DNA of 64,000 bases. Origin: UBA11164 sp034376725 (lineage in GTDB: Bacteria; Pseudomonadota; Gammaproteobacteria; Xanthomonadales; Xanthomonadaceae). Below are positions 8,162-16,403 of this stretch, piece after piece (the first letter of the stretch is position 1; every line of letters begins with the position of its first letter). Under the pieces are notes generated by a model, which worked only from the letters and a program-made list of their open reading frames with translations, searched no databases and was not told the origin of the DNA. The translations under genes and the position numbers were made by a program. The stretch covers positions 18,945 to 82,944 of the forward strand of contig JAXMJH010000140.1 in the NCBI GenBank assembly GCA_034376725.1, read 5' to 3'.

Positions 8162-9514
8162 ATGCCATTCATACCCCACAGCGAAGACGACATCCGGAAC
8201 ATGCTCGCGGCGATCGGTGCGGACAGCATCGAGACGTTGTTCGATGAGATTCCCGAAAATCTGAAAGTGTCTTCGCTGCCCGGCGTACCCGATGGCCTTG
8301 GCGAAATGGCCGTCGCCCGTTTCATGCACGAGCGTGCCAGGCAGGACGAAGTGACGCTCAACTTCGCCGGGGCAGGCGCTTACGAGCATCACATCCCCGC
8401 CGCCATCTGGCAGATCGTTTCGCGGGGCGAGTTCTACTCGGCCTATACGCCGTATCAGGCCGAGGCCAGCCAGGGCACGCTGCAGTTGATCTATGAGTAC
8501 CAGACGATGATCTGTCGTCTGACCGGCATGGATGTGTCCAACGCATCGATGTACGACGGTGCGACTGCGGTGGCGGAAGCCGTGCTGATGGCCGAGCGCA
8601 GTCAGCGAAACGGCGGCTCGCGCCGTGTGCTGGTGCCAAGGTCGCTGCATCCGGCCTACCGCAAGACCATGCAGACGATCCTTGCCATGCAGGGAATCGC
8701 CATCGAGGAGATCGACTGCCCGCGCGGCGTGTTCGATGCCGAGGCGGTGGCGCGTTTCGAAGGCGAGTTCACCTGCGCGGTGATTCCACAGCCGAATTAC
8801 TTCGGACTGCTGGAGGATGTCGACGCGCTGACCGATGCCATACATGCCCGCGGCGCGCTGGCGATCGCGTCGGTCAACCCGGTGGCGCTGGCACTGGTGA
8901 AGGAACCCTCGAGCTGGGGCGCCACAGGCGCAGACATCGTGTGCGGCGAAGGCCAGCCCCTCGGTTGCCCGCTGTCTTCCGGCGGCCCCTATTTTGGTCT
9001 GCTGGCTTGCCGGCAGTCGCTGGTCCGCAATCTGCCGGGTCGGATCGTCGGTCGCACGCTCGACCTCGATGGCCGAGACGGTTTCGCGCTGACCTTGCAG
9101 GCGCGTGAGCAACACATCCGGCGCGCCAAGGCGACGTCGAACATCTGCACCAACCAGGGCCTGTTGGTGACTGCGGCAACGCTGTACATGGCCTTGCTGG
9201 GGCCGGAAGGACTGCGTCGTGTGGCGGCGACTTCGGCCAACAACACCCGTGCGTTGCGGCGTCGGGTCGAGTCGATCGGGGGGGTGCGCGCGCTGTTCCC
9301 CGACGTGCCCTGCTTTCACGAGTGTGCGCTGGTGCTTCCCAAACCCGCTGCCGAAGTCGTCGATGCCCTGGCAAAGGCGGGAGTGGTTGCGGGCGTCGCG
9401 CTCGGCGAAGACTATCCCGAGTTTCCGGATGCGCTTCTGGTCTGCGCGACGGAAACCAAGACGCTCGAAGACATCGAACGTTTTGGTGTCCTTCTGGAAG
9501 ACGCACTATCCTGA
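8162..9514 (+). CDS. gcvPA: Glycine dehydrogenase (decarboxylating) subunit 1
   Basis: Alpha subunit of the split PLP-dependent P protein, which decarboxylates glycine onto the H-protein lipoyl arm. It has 450 residues, the usual length of GcvPA and about half of a fused GcvP. Visible family features are MPFIPHSEDDIRNMLAAIGA, FYSAYTPYQAEASQGTLQLI, YEYQTMICRLTGMDVSNASM and QEHIRRAKATSNICTNQGLL. The PLP lysine resides in the beta subunit, so GcvPB is required for activity, but no gcvPB follows here. The ATG at 8162 is selected because upstream in-frame sequence is not conserved and reads through the intergenic region. Confidence 0.96.
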   Translation: MPFIPHSEDDIRNMLAAIGADSIETLFDEIPENLKVSSLPGVPDGLGEMAVARFMHERARQDEVTLNFAGAGAYEHHIPAAIWQIVSRGEFYSAYTPYQAEASQGTLQLIYEYQTMICRLTGMDVSNASMYDGATAVAEAVLMAERSQRNGGSRRVLVPRSLHPAYRKTMQTILAMQGIAIEEIDCPRGVFDAEAVARFEGEFTCAVIPQPNYFGLLEDVDALTDAIHARGALAIASVNPVALALVKEPSSWGATGADIVCGEGQPLGCPLSSGGPYFGLLACRQSLVRNLPGRIVGRTLDLDGRDGFALTLQAREQHIRRAKATSNICTNQGLLVTAATLYMALLGPEGLRRVAATSANNTRALRRRVESIGGVRALFPDVPCFHECALVLPKPAAEVVDALAKAGVVAGVALGEDYPEFPDALLVCATETKTLEDIERFGVLLEDALS

Positions 9515-10223
9515 CCGCGGTGTCGGACAAATCGCATCGGCGCGCAGCGACAGTGACTGATACGTTGGGAAATGCTGCGCAGTTTTTCTGATGCGCTGCG
9601 CAAAATGTTTGTTGTTGCGCGTCGTTGTGTCCGGCGTGTTGTAAGCCATGTGCGCTCGAGTGCAGCAAGCGACGCACGATGCGCACTCGAAAATACCGTC
9701 GCCCCAGCGTTTGTTCGATGCGCTGAAAGCCTTGCTGGCAAAGGGTTTCGTGGCAAGCCACGACAGTGCTTGTCGTGATCTTCGTTCGCTAAGCACACCA
9801 TGCGCGCGACATTGTGCGATTCGCGATACATGAGCAGGCCGATTTTTTTTTCGCGCATGTATTGACAGCGTACGAACGCGTGATTAGCGTGCAGGCAGCA
9901 GTCGCTTGCCGCAGAGAAATGTGATCGAACATCATCGGCCGACAACAATCACCGCACATCGATCCGCCGACAGTGCAACAGCGGTGGTTCCGGGATCACT
10001 TTCCCGCATCGAATGCCTTCGTTGCACCCCCTCTGATTTTTCTTTCTTCCGTGCCGTTCTTGCCGAGGGCTTGGGCACGGTGGTTTGCGCACGCGCATCT
10101 GTCGTGCGTCTTGATCCGATGCCCCGACGATTGCGTTGGGCTCGGTCCGTTCCGATTGCTGGGATCGGAAGGGTGAGTTCAAAACTGGGCAACCCCCTGG
10201 CCAACTGACGAGGAGATCGACGT
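9515..10223. other. 709-bp non-coding region between gcvPA and the H1-like gene
   Basis: No convincing gene is visible. The stretch is noticeably less GC-rich than its neighbours and rich in T and TTG/GCGC words. It has a perfect 7-bp hairpin (CACGACA at 9759-9765, TGTCGTG at 9771-9777), a T9 run near 9842-9850 and a TTGACA hexamer at 9862-9867. A weak -10 candidate (TAGCGT, 9885-9890) lies 17 bp further on. It could be a long 5' leader or hold a small RNA for the downstream H1-like gene; this is inference. Confidence 0.5.
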
Positions 10224-10703
10224 ATGGCTACCAAGAAAGCTGCGAGCAAGAAGAAACCGGCCGCCAAGAAACCGGCCGTCAAGAAGTCCGCGAAAGCGGC
10301 TGTCAAGAAGGCTGTCAAGGCGGTCAAGAAAGTTGCCAAGAAAGTGAGCAAAGCCGCGACCAAAGTAGCCAAGAAGGCGGCTACCAAAAAGTCGACGGCC
10401 AAGAAGGCGGTCAAAAAGTCCGTGAAAAAGGTGGCCAAGAAGGCCGCTGCGAAAAAGTCGGCAACCAAGAAAGCGGTCAAGAAGACCGTGAAGAAGGCAG
10501 CCAAAACCGCCAAAAAGGCAGCGGCCAAGGTCGGCAAGCCGGCCAAGAAGGCGGCCAAGAAAGCCGTGAAGAAGGCTGCGCCCAAGAAAGCTGCTCCAAA
10601 GAAGGCTGCTGCCAAGAAGGCGGCACCTGCCAAAAAGCCGGCAAAGAAGAAGGCAGCGCCAGCGCCTTCTGCGCCGCCGGCTCCGGTCGCTCCGACGATC
10701 TGA
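10224..10703 (+). CDS. Histone H1-like Lys/Ala-rich DNA-binding protein
   Basis: Nucleoid-associated protein resembling eukaryotic H1 C-terminal tails and bacterial AlgP/Hc2-type proteins. The 159 residues are almost entirely Lys and Ala with some Pro, Val and Thr, in irregular repeats such as KKAAKKAVKK and KKAAPKKAAPKKAAAKKAAP, ending PSAPPAPVAPTI. Such proteins bind DNA non-specifically and compact it; some act on exopolysaccharide gene expression. GAGGAG lies 8 bp upstream of the ATG. The gene is monocistronic, has a very long upstream non-coding region and is followed by a clear hairpin. The tandem coding repeats are prone to length change between strains. The family is clear from composition; a specific regulatory role is not shown. 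Confidence 0.9.
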   Translation: MATKKAASKKKPAAKKPAVKKSAKAAVKKAVKAVKKVAKKVSKAATKVAKKAATKKSTAKKAVKKSVKKVAKKAAAKKSATKKAVKKTVKKAAKTAKKAAAKVGKPAKKAAKKAVKKAAPKKAAPKKAAAKKAAPAKKPAKKKAAPAPSAPPAPVAPTI

Positions 10704-10732
10704 CCGGCCGCTGCGTCCGTGCATGTTGTGCT

Positions 10733-10760
10733 CTCTCCCCGTACGCCCAGGCGGGGAGAG
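10733..10760 (+). terminator. Hairpin downstream of the H1-like gene
   Basis: CTCTCCCCG (10733-10741) pairs perfectly with CGGGGAGAG (10752-10760) around a 10-base loop, 30 bp after the stop codon. The following bases (GATTCTTCATT) are only moderately T-rich, so intrinsic termination is likely but not certain. Confidence 0.6.
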
Positions 10761-10999
10761 GATTCTTCATTACCGGCGCATGATTCCGGCAACGCATCGA
10801 AGCGGGTCGCCAGGCACACGCGCCGCAAACGCGGCGGGAGTTTGCGGTCACTTGACCAGTGGGTGCCTTAGAATGGCTTGGCAATGGAACCGCGCCCAAA
10901 GAATTCACTATCCGCACTGACCCGGCCAGATCCGGGTTTGGTTTTACCGAGGCGTCTGCCCGTGTCTGAGTGCTCCCCCAATCCGGGCGGTCGGACGTG

Positions 11000-13096
11000 A
11001 TGTCGCGAATTACTCCGATCACCCGACTGAACGCGGGCCGTCACGCCGAGGGCATGTTCAAGGACCTGGCCGAGCAGTCCGGCGATGTGCTCGCATCGGG
11101 AGAGTCCAACGGCCGACTGCGCTATGTCAGTCCCGCAGTGACCCCGGTATTGGGTTATCGCTCCGAGCAACTGCTCAATCGTCGCATCTGGCGATTTCTC
11201 CACCCGGCCGATGTCGAACGCCTGGCGGCGACGCTGGAGCGTGCCAAGGCCGGCGGTTTGCGGGAGGTCGTTCAGGAAGTCCGCGTGCGCCATCGCGAAG
11301 GCTACTGGCTGTGGATGGAGTCACGACTGCGCTGGCTGCCCGGCGTCGGACCGGATGCCGCCTGGCGCTGGGTCGGCAGTCAACGCGACATCACCGAGCG
11401 GCGTCGCTTCGAGCAGCGCCTGGCCGCCGAGAAGGAACGTGCCCAGGCTACCCTGAAGGCAATCGCCGACGGCGTAGTCAGCGTGGGTGCCGACGGTCGC
11501 GTGGACTATCTCAATCCGGCCGCTGAGCGCATTCTCGGCTGGTCGAGCAGCGAGGCGATCGGCGAAGTCGTGACCAAGGTATTTGTGCCCGCCGGACACC
11601 GTCCGCCGCCGGCGGTGAGCGAGGGCGTGGCTGGCATGTCTGCCTGGCTGCATTCGGTATCCGAGGCCCCGGTCACGCTGCGCAAGCGCGACGGCAAGGA
11701 GGCGGTCGTGCAAATGACCGTGGCGGTGGTTGCCGACAATGAGGGGCGGCCCCAGGGTCTGGTTCTGACCTTCCGCGATACCTCGCAAACCGCCGCGCTG
11801 TTGCGCGAGCTGGCTTACCGAACCAGTCACGACTCGCTGACCGGCTTGCTCAATCGCGAGGAATTCGAACGTCAGCTCAAGCGGCTGGCCCATGATGCGA
11901 GCGCGGGCGGCGGGCCGCACGCGCTGTGCTATATCGATCTGGACCAGTTCAAGCTGGTCAACGACACCTGCGGTCACGCGGCGGGTGATGCGCTGCTCAA
12001 GGATGTGGCCAAGGCGCTCGAAGGCCAGATTGGCAAGCGCGATGTGCTGGCGCGACTGGGCGGAGACGAGTTCGGATTGATTCTTCCGGACTGCCCCTCG
12101 GGTGAGGCCCTTCGACGCGCCCAGGCGGTCGTGGATGCTCTGGAGAAGCTGCGATTCGCATGGAGCGACCGGCAGTTCAGCTGTGCCGGTTCGGTTGGCG
12201 TCGCGCCCATCGACCGCAACTCGGGAACCCACGAGTCGGTGCTGATGGCTGCCGATGCCGCGTGCTACGTCGCCAAGGATCGCGGTCGTGGACGGGTGCA
12301 TGCATTCGAGCCTGAAGATGTCGATCTTTCGCGGCGCGACGGCGAGATGCGTTGGATACCGCGCCTGCAGACCGCGCTGGAAGTCGGCGATTTCCAGCTG
12401 CTGGCACAGGACATCGTGGCCCTGGGAGAAGATGCCCCGGTTGGGCGTTACATCGAAGTGTTGATCGTGCTGCCGGGTGCCAGTGGTCGATTGGTCGGGC
12501 CGAGCGAATTCCTGCCGGCTGCGCAGCGTTACGGGCTGATGAGCCGGATCGATCGCTGGGTGGTGACCCAGGTTTCGGAGTGGCTGCACTGGCGTGCCAA
12601 CACGCAGCGCGCGCTTCCGGAAATGGTGGCCATCAATCTGTCCGGATCCTCGATCAGCGACGCCGATTTTCGCGATTTCGTCGAGGAGCAGGTGCGTGGC
12701 TTGCCGCCGGGTGCGCGGATTTGCTTCGAGATCATCGAGAACGAGGCGATCGCCAGCATCGCGGAGGCGGGCGATTTCATGCGTCGGATCAAGCGATTCA
12801 ACTGCTTCTTCGCGCTTGACGACTTCGGCAGCGGCCTGGCGTCGTTCGATTACCTCAAGCGCCTGCCGGTGGACTTCGTCAAGATCGACGGCCAGTTTGT
12901 CCGTGAGTCGGCTTCCGATGCAGTCAATCTGGCCATGGTCGAGTCCATCCATCGGATCGGAAAGGTCATGGGGATCAAGACAATCGCCGAGTTTGTCGAG
13001 ACCGAGGCGGTATATCGCAGAATGAAGGACATCGGTGTGGATTTCGCCCAGGGCTTCTATTTTGGCGTCCCCAGGCCTTTGCTCAGTCTCGGGTGA
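11000..13096 (+). CDS. PAS-PAS-GGDEF-EAL cyclic-di-GMP signalling protein
   Basis: Predicted dual-domain c-di-GMP enzyme of 698 residues without membrane segments, so probably cytoplasmic. Two PAS domains (about residues 25-145 and 150-270) precede a GGDEF domain (about 285-440) with an intact RLGGDEFGLILP active site. The RxxD inhibitory site is replaced by GKRD. The EAL domain (about 455-695) keeps the Glu (EVL), INLSG, DDFGSG, VDFVKIDGQ, AEFVE and AQGFYFG motifs. The usual Arg after EAL is missing (EVLIVLP). Both synthesis and hydrolysis are therefore possible, with feedback inhibition probably lost. The ATG at 11000 is used; GTG at 10970 or 10997 is possible. An M48 protease gene follows after 18 bp. 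Confidence 0.92.
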   Translation: MSRITPITRLNAGRHAEGMFKDLAEQSGDVLASGESNGRLRYVSPAVTPVLGYRSEQLLNRRIWRFLHPADVERLAATLERAKAGGLREVVQEVRVRHREGYWLWMESRLRWLPGVGPDAAWRWVGSQRDITERRRFEQRLAAEKERAQATLKAIADGVVSVGADGRVDYLNPAAERILGWSSSEAIGEVVTKVFVPAGHRPPPAVSEGVAGMSAWLHSVSEAPVTLRKRDGKEAVVQMTVAVVADNEGRPQGLVLTFRDTSQTAALLRELAYRTSHDSLTGLLNREEFERQLKRLAHDASAGGGPHALCYIDLDQFKLVNDTCGHAAGDALLKDVAKALEGQIGKRDVLARLGGDEFGLILPDCPSGEALRRAQAVVDALEKLRFAWSDRQFSCAGSVGVAPIDRNSGTHESVLMAADAACYVAKDRGRGRVHAFEPEDVDLSRRDGEMRWIPRLQTALEVGDFQLLAQDIVALGEDAPVGRYIEVLIVLPGASGRLVGPSEFLPAAQRYGLMSRIDRWVVTQVSEWLHWRANTQRALPEMVAINLSGSSISDADFRDFVEEQVRGLPPGARICFEIIENEAIASIAEAGDFMRRIKRFNCFFALDDFGSGLASFDYLKRLPVDFVKIDGQFVRESASDAVNLAMVESIHRIGKVMGIKTIAEFVETEAVYRRMKDIGVDFAQGFYFGVPRPLLSLG

Positions 13097-13114
13097 GCAG
13101 CCTGTGAGTGGGCG

Positions 13115-15049
13115 ATGAATTTTTTCGAGCATCAGGAGCGTGCGCGCCGGCAGACGCGACGGCTGATCGTCCTGTTCTCGCTGGCGGTGATTGCCATCGT
13201 GGTCGTGGCCAATGTGGCCATCCTGATTGCGCTCGGCATCGCCGCGCCCTCAACGCTTGCCGATGGCGGGGGCATCGTCGAGGCAGTCCGGCAAAGACCG
13301 ATGGTGTTTGCCGTCGTCAGTCTCGCCGTCGTCGGGGTGGTGGTGCTCGCCTCTCTGACCCGAATGGCCGGGCTGCGCGGTGGCGGTAGCGCGGTCGCCC
13401 GGCAGTTGGGCGGTGTCCCGTTGCCCGACGAGGGCGGGGACTTCCATCAGCGCCGGCTGCGCAACGTGGTCGAGGAAATCGCCATTGCTTCGGGCTTACC
13501 GGTGCCGGAAATCTACGTCCTGGAGCAGGAATCGGCCATCAACGCCTTCGCCGCAGGGTATTCGGGTTCGGATGCCGTGGTCGCGGTGACGCGGGGCGCG
13601 TTGGACCGCCTCAATCGCGACGAGCTGCAAGGCGTGATCGCGCACGAGTTCAGCCACATCTTGAACGGCGACATGCGTCTGAACATTCGCCTGGTCGGTG
13701 TGCTGTTCGGAATCCTGATGTTGAACCTGATCGGCCGGCGCGTGCTGCTGCACATGCCGCGCGGCAGAAACAGCCGGGGCTCGGCACCGATCCTGATCAT
13801 TGCATTGTTGCTGATCGTGGTCGGCTGGGTCGGGGTGTTCTTCGGCCGATTGATAAAGGCCGGGGTGAGTCGCCAGCGCGAGTTTCTGGCGGATGCCTCG
13901 GCGGTTCAGTTCACCCGCCAGACCGCCGGCATTGCCGGTGCCCTGAAGAAGATCGGCGGCATCGGCGAGGGCTCGCGCCTGACCAGCAGCGAGGGCGAGG
14001 AAATCAGCCACATGCTGTTTGGCGACGGATTCGGCCTGTCCGGTCTGTTGGCGACGCACCCGCCGCTGCTTCAGCGCATCAGAGCGCTGGAGCCGCAGTT
14101 TCGGGCCGAGCAGTTGACTTCGCTGCGCGCACAGTGGCGTCAGGCGCCGCCATCGGGTCGGGAAGAGGACATCGCATTGGGATTCGCAGAGCCGCAGGCC
14201 GGCCTGCCCGCTGAAAGCGAACGGGTTACCGTCCATGCCGAGCAGGTGGCCGGGCACGTCGGCAATCCCGATGAAGCCGATTACCGCCTGGCTCACGATG
14301 TGCTGGCAAATCTGCCCGCCGAGTTGGCCGAGGCCGCCCACCAGCGCGACCAGGCCCCGGCGCTGTTGCTGGGATTGTTGATCTCGGGTCGGCACGAAGT
14401 CCGGGCAGCACAGCGTGCGGCGCTGGACGGCCTGGTTGCGCAGGAATGGCTGACGAGCGCCTGGCAGCTCTCGGAGCGATGCAGGGATCTGCATCCGCTG
14501 CAGCGCTTGCCGCTGGCTGAGCTGGCGTTTCCCCGTTTGCGCCGTTATCCGCGCAGTGCGTTGATGGTGCTGGAGCGAGGCATGAGTGCGCTGATCCACG
14601 CCGACGGTCAAATCGAATTGTTCGAGTACGCGCTGTCCCGGCTGCTGCGCGTCCAGGTGCTGGAAAGCCTCGATCCACCGCAGCATCGAAGCTCGGGCAG
14701 AATCCCCCTGATGCGGGTTCGCGGTCAGGTCCACACATTGCTCGCCATCGTGGCGCAGCAGGGGCACGGGCGACGCGATGAAGCGCAGCGCGCCTTCAAT
14801 GCCGGGTTGGCGCGGGTGTCGCCCGGCGAACACCACGACTACCAGCCTCCGGCCAACTGGATCGAAGTCCTCGACGCCATATTCCCGGTGCTTGATGAGC
14901 TGGACTCGCATTCCAAGAGCATCCTTCTGGAAGGCCTGACCGCTTGTGTCGGCAACGATGGCCGGGTGAGCCTGAACGAAATCGAGCTGCTGCGCGTCAT
15001 CTGTGGCGTGCTGCATTGTCCCATCCCTCCGGTGCTGTCCACCGCCTGA
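13115..15049 (+). CDS. M48 family membrane zinc metalloprotease with C-terminal TerB-like region
   Basis: Integral membrane protease of 644 residues related to HtpX/Ste24. Two N-terminal membrane helices (about residues 15-40 and 65-85) precede the M48 domain with HEFSH zinc motif (VIAHEFSHILNGDMRLN). A further pair of helices lies around residues 190-245, and the third-ligand Glu is in QREFLADASAVQF. The C-terminal 300 residues are unusual for HtpX. They contain helical repeats including ALIHADGQIELFEYALSRLL and GNDGRVSLNEIELLRVICGV, which resemble TerB-type acidic motifs. Proteases of this kind are often next to lemA; here a lemA lies 35 kb away. The gene starts 18 bp after the GGDEF-EAL gene and may be cotranscribed. 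A role in membrane protein quality control is family-based inference. Confidence 0.88.
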   Translation: MNFFEHQERARRQTRRLIVLFSLAVIAIVVVANVAILIALGIAAPSTLADGGGIVEAVRQRPMVFAVVSLAVVGVVVLASLTRMAGLRGGGSAVARQLGGVPLPDEGGDFHQRRLRNVVEEIAIASGLPVPEIYVLEQESAINAFAAGYSGSDAVVAVTRGALDRLNRDELQGVIAHEFSHILNGDMRLNIRLVGVLFGILMLNLIGRRVLLHMPRGRNSRGSAPILIIALLLIVVGWVGVFFGRLIKAGVSRQREFLADASAVQFTRQTAGIAGALKKIGGIGEGSRLTSSEGEEISHMLFGDGFGLSGLLATHPPLLQRIRALEPQFRAEQLTSLRAQWRQAPPSGREEDIALGFAEPQAGLPAESERVTVHAEQVAGHVGNPDEADYRLAHDVLANLPAELAEAAHQRDQAPALLLGLLISGRHEVRAAQRAALDGLVAQEWLTSAWQLSERCRDLHPLQRLPLAELAFPRLRRYPRSALMVLERGMSALIHADGQIELFEYALSRLLRVQVLESLDPPQHRSSGRIPLMRVRGQVHTLLAIVAQQGHGRRDEAQRAFNAGLARVSPGEHHDYQPPANWIEVLDAIFPVLDELDSHSKSILLEGLTACVGNDGRVSLNEIELLRVICGVLHCPIPPVLSTA

Positions 15050-15132
15050 GCCGGCAGCCGTGGATTCGCACTCTCCTATGCACGCAAGGAATTTATCGTC
15101 GCCATGTCGAATCATTCGGAGCTGAAGCCGTG

Positions 15133-16011
15133 ATGGGTCTCGAAGAGGTGTCAGCAGGCTGGATCATCGCTGGCGGACTCGCCTTTGGTTTGCTGCTCGG
15201 CAGCTTTCTCAATGTCGTGATCCTGCGCCTGCCTGCGCGGCTGGAATGGCAATGGCGTGAGGATTGCAAGCACGCGATCGCCGAGTGGGAGGGTTCCGAG
15301 CCGCCCGAACCGACCACTGATCGGCCGCCCGGCATTGTCGTCGAGCGCTCGCACTGCCCACACTGCGGACATAACCTCTCGGCTTGGGAGAACATTCCGT
15401 TACTCAGTTTTCTGGCGCTTCGCGGTCGATGCCGCAAGTGCGGAACAGCGATCTCCTGGCAGTACCCGGTGGTCGAACTGTTGACCGGCATTCTGGTTGC
15501 CGTGTGCGTCTGGCGCTTCGGTAGCGGCTTGGAGGCGGTCGCTGCGATCGCATTCACCGCGTTGCTGGTTGCCGCGTCCGGCATCGATCTGCGCACCACG
15601 CTGCTGCCCGATCAATTGACCTATCCGCTGCTCTGGCTGGGTCTGCTGGCCAGCCTGATGTCCGGTGGGGTCAACCCGGAGGCGGCCATTGTCGGTGCCG
15701 TGGTCGGCTACCTGGCGCTGTGGTCGGTGTATTGGGGCTTCAAGCTGCTCACCGGCAAGGAAGGCATGGGCTACGGCGACTTCAAACTGCTTGCCGCGCT
15801 GGGTGCCTGGGGCGGCGTGGCGGCGATTCTGCCGATTGTGCTGATGTCGTCGATCATCGGCGCCGTGGTCGGCAGTCTCTGGCTGATGTGGCGCGGCAAG
15901 TCCAGCGCCACACCGATCCCATTCGGCCCATTCCTGGCGGCCGCCGGCTGGGTGCAGATCGTCGCCCAACCAGACCTGCTGGGTGCGTATCTGCGTTGGG
16001 CGGGAATCTGA
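15133..16011 (+). CDS. pilD: Type IV prepilin peptidase / N-methyltransferase
   Basis: Bifunctional inner membrane aspartic protease that cleaves and N-methylates type IV prepilins and type II pseudopilins. The 292-residue product has the N-terminal zinc-binding domain with the paired Cys motif CPHCGHNLSAWENIPLLSFL and CRKCG (about residues 75-105). Seven to eight membrane helices follow. Catalytic aspartates are in SGIDLRTTLLPD and the GxGD-type sequence GMGYGDFKLLAALGAW. The ATG at 15133 gives the usual length; GTG at 15130 is directly adjacent. pilC and pilB lie on the opposite strand beyond a repeat element; no pilA is present between them. Confidence 0.96.
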   Translation: MGLEEVSAGWIIAGGLAFGLLLGSFLNVVILRLPARLEWQWREDCKHAIAEWEGSEPPEPTTDRPPGIVVERSHCPHCGHNLSAWENIPLLSFLALRGRCRKCGTAISWQYPVVELLTGILVAVCVWRFGSGLEAVAAIAFTALLVAASGIDLRTTLLPDQLTYPLLWLGLLASLMSGGVNPEAAIVGAVVGYLALWSVYWGFKLLTGKEGMGYGDFKLLAALGAWGGVAAILPIVLMSSIIGAVVGSLWLMWRGKSSATPIPFGPFLAAAGWVQIVAQPDLLGAYLRWAGI

Positions 16012-16023
16012 TGAGGTAGGGTT

Positions 16024-16399
16024 GGGAGTCGGGAATGGGGAATGGGGATTCGGGAGTCGGGAGTCGGGAATCCCGGCTTACGGCCTTTGGCCTGGGCAGG
16101 CTATGCGTCGCTTCGGGTGGCCAGGCTTGCAGCGCAGCGGCCGAAAGCCGGGATCGCAGGAAGACTTGGGTAGCCGTCCTTCTCAATATCGCGCCGGTCG
16201 CCGGCGGGTGCCGTGCCGAACCCAGCTTGCGGTCAGGTTTGCCTATCCATCCCTGACTCACAGCCTTCAGCGTAAGCCAGGAAAATAGAGCCGCCAAAGC
16301 CGACGGAGCGAATTATTGGCTTCGCTGATTGACCTCTGACCGGTCCTCGTGAGTCGCTTTTGTCGATTCCCGATTCCCGATTCCCGATTCCCGATTCCC
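16024..16399. repeat. Inverted heptad-array element between pilD and pilC
   Basis: Seven tandem heptamers (GGGAGTC, GGGAATG x2, GGGATTC, GGGAGTC x2, GGGAATC) at 16024-16072 are matched by five GATTCCC units at 16365-16399, which are the reverse complement of GGGAATC. A core of about 290 bp without a convincing gene lies between. The sequence before the right array, GTCGCTTTTGTCGATTCCC, recurs almost exactly in the element inside valS (GTCGCTTTTGACGAATCCC). The right array ends four bases from the pilC stop codon. Confidence 0.85.
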
Positions 16400-16403
16400 C
16401 GCC

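Noticed and set aside
9932..10828. Minus-strand frame of about 298 codons rich in Phe, Leu and Ala over the H1-like gene
   Set aside because: It is the complement of the Lys/Ala repeats; low-complexity Phe/Ala sequence with no domain, while the plus strand has a good ribosome site and a known protein type.
11321..13132. Minus-strand open frame of 603 codons
   Set aside because: Antisense shadow of the GGDEF-EAL gene; GC-rich codon bias keeps the opposite frame open, and its sequence has no recognisable domain.
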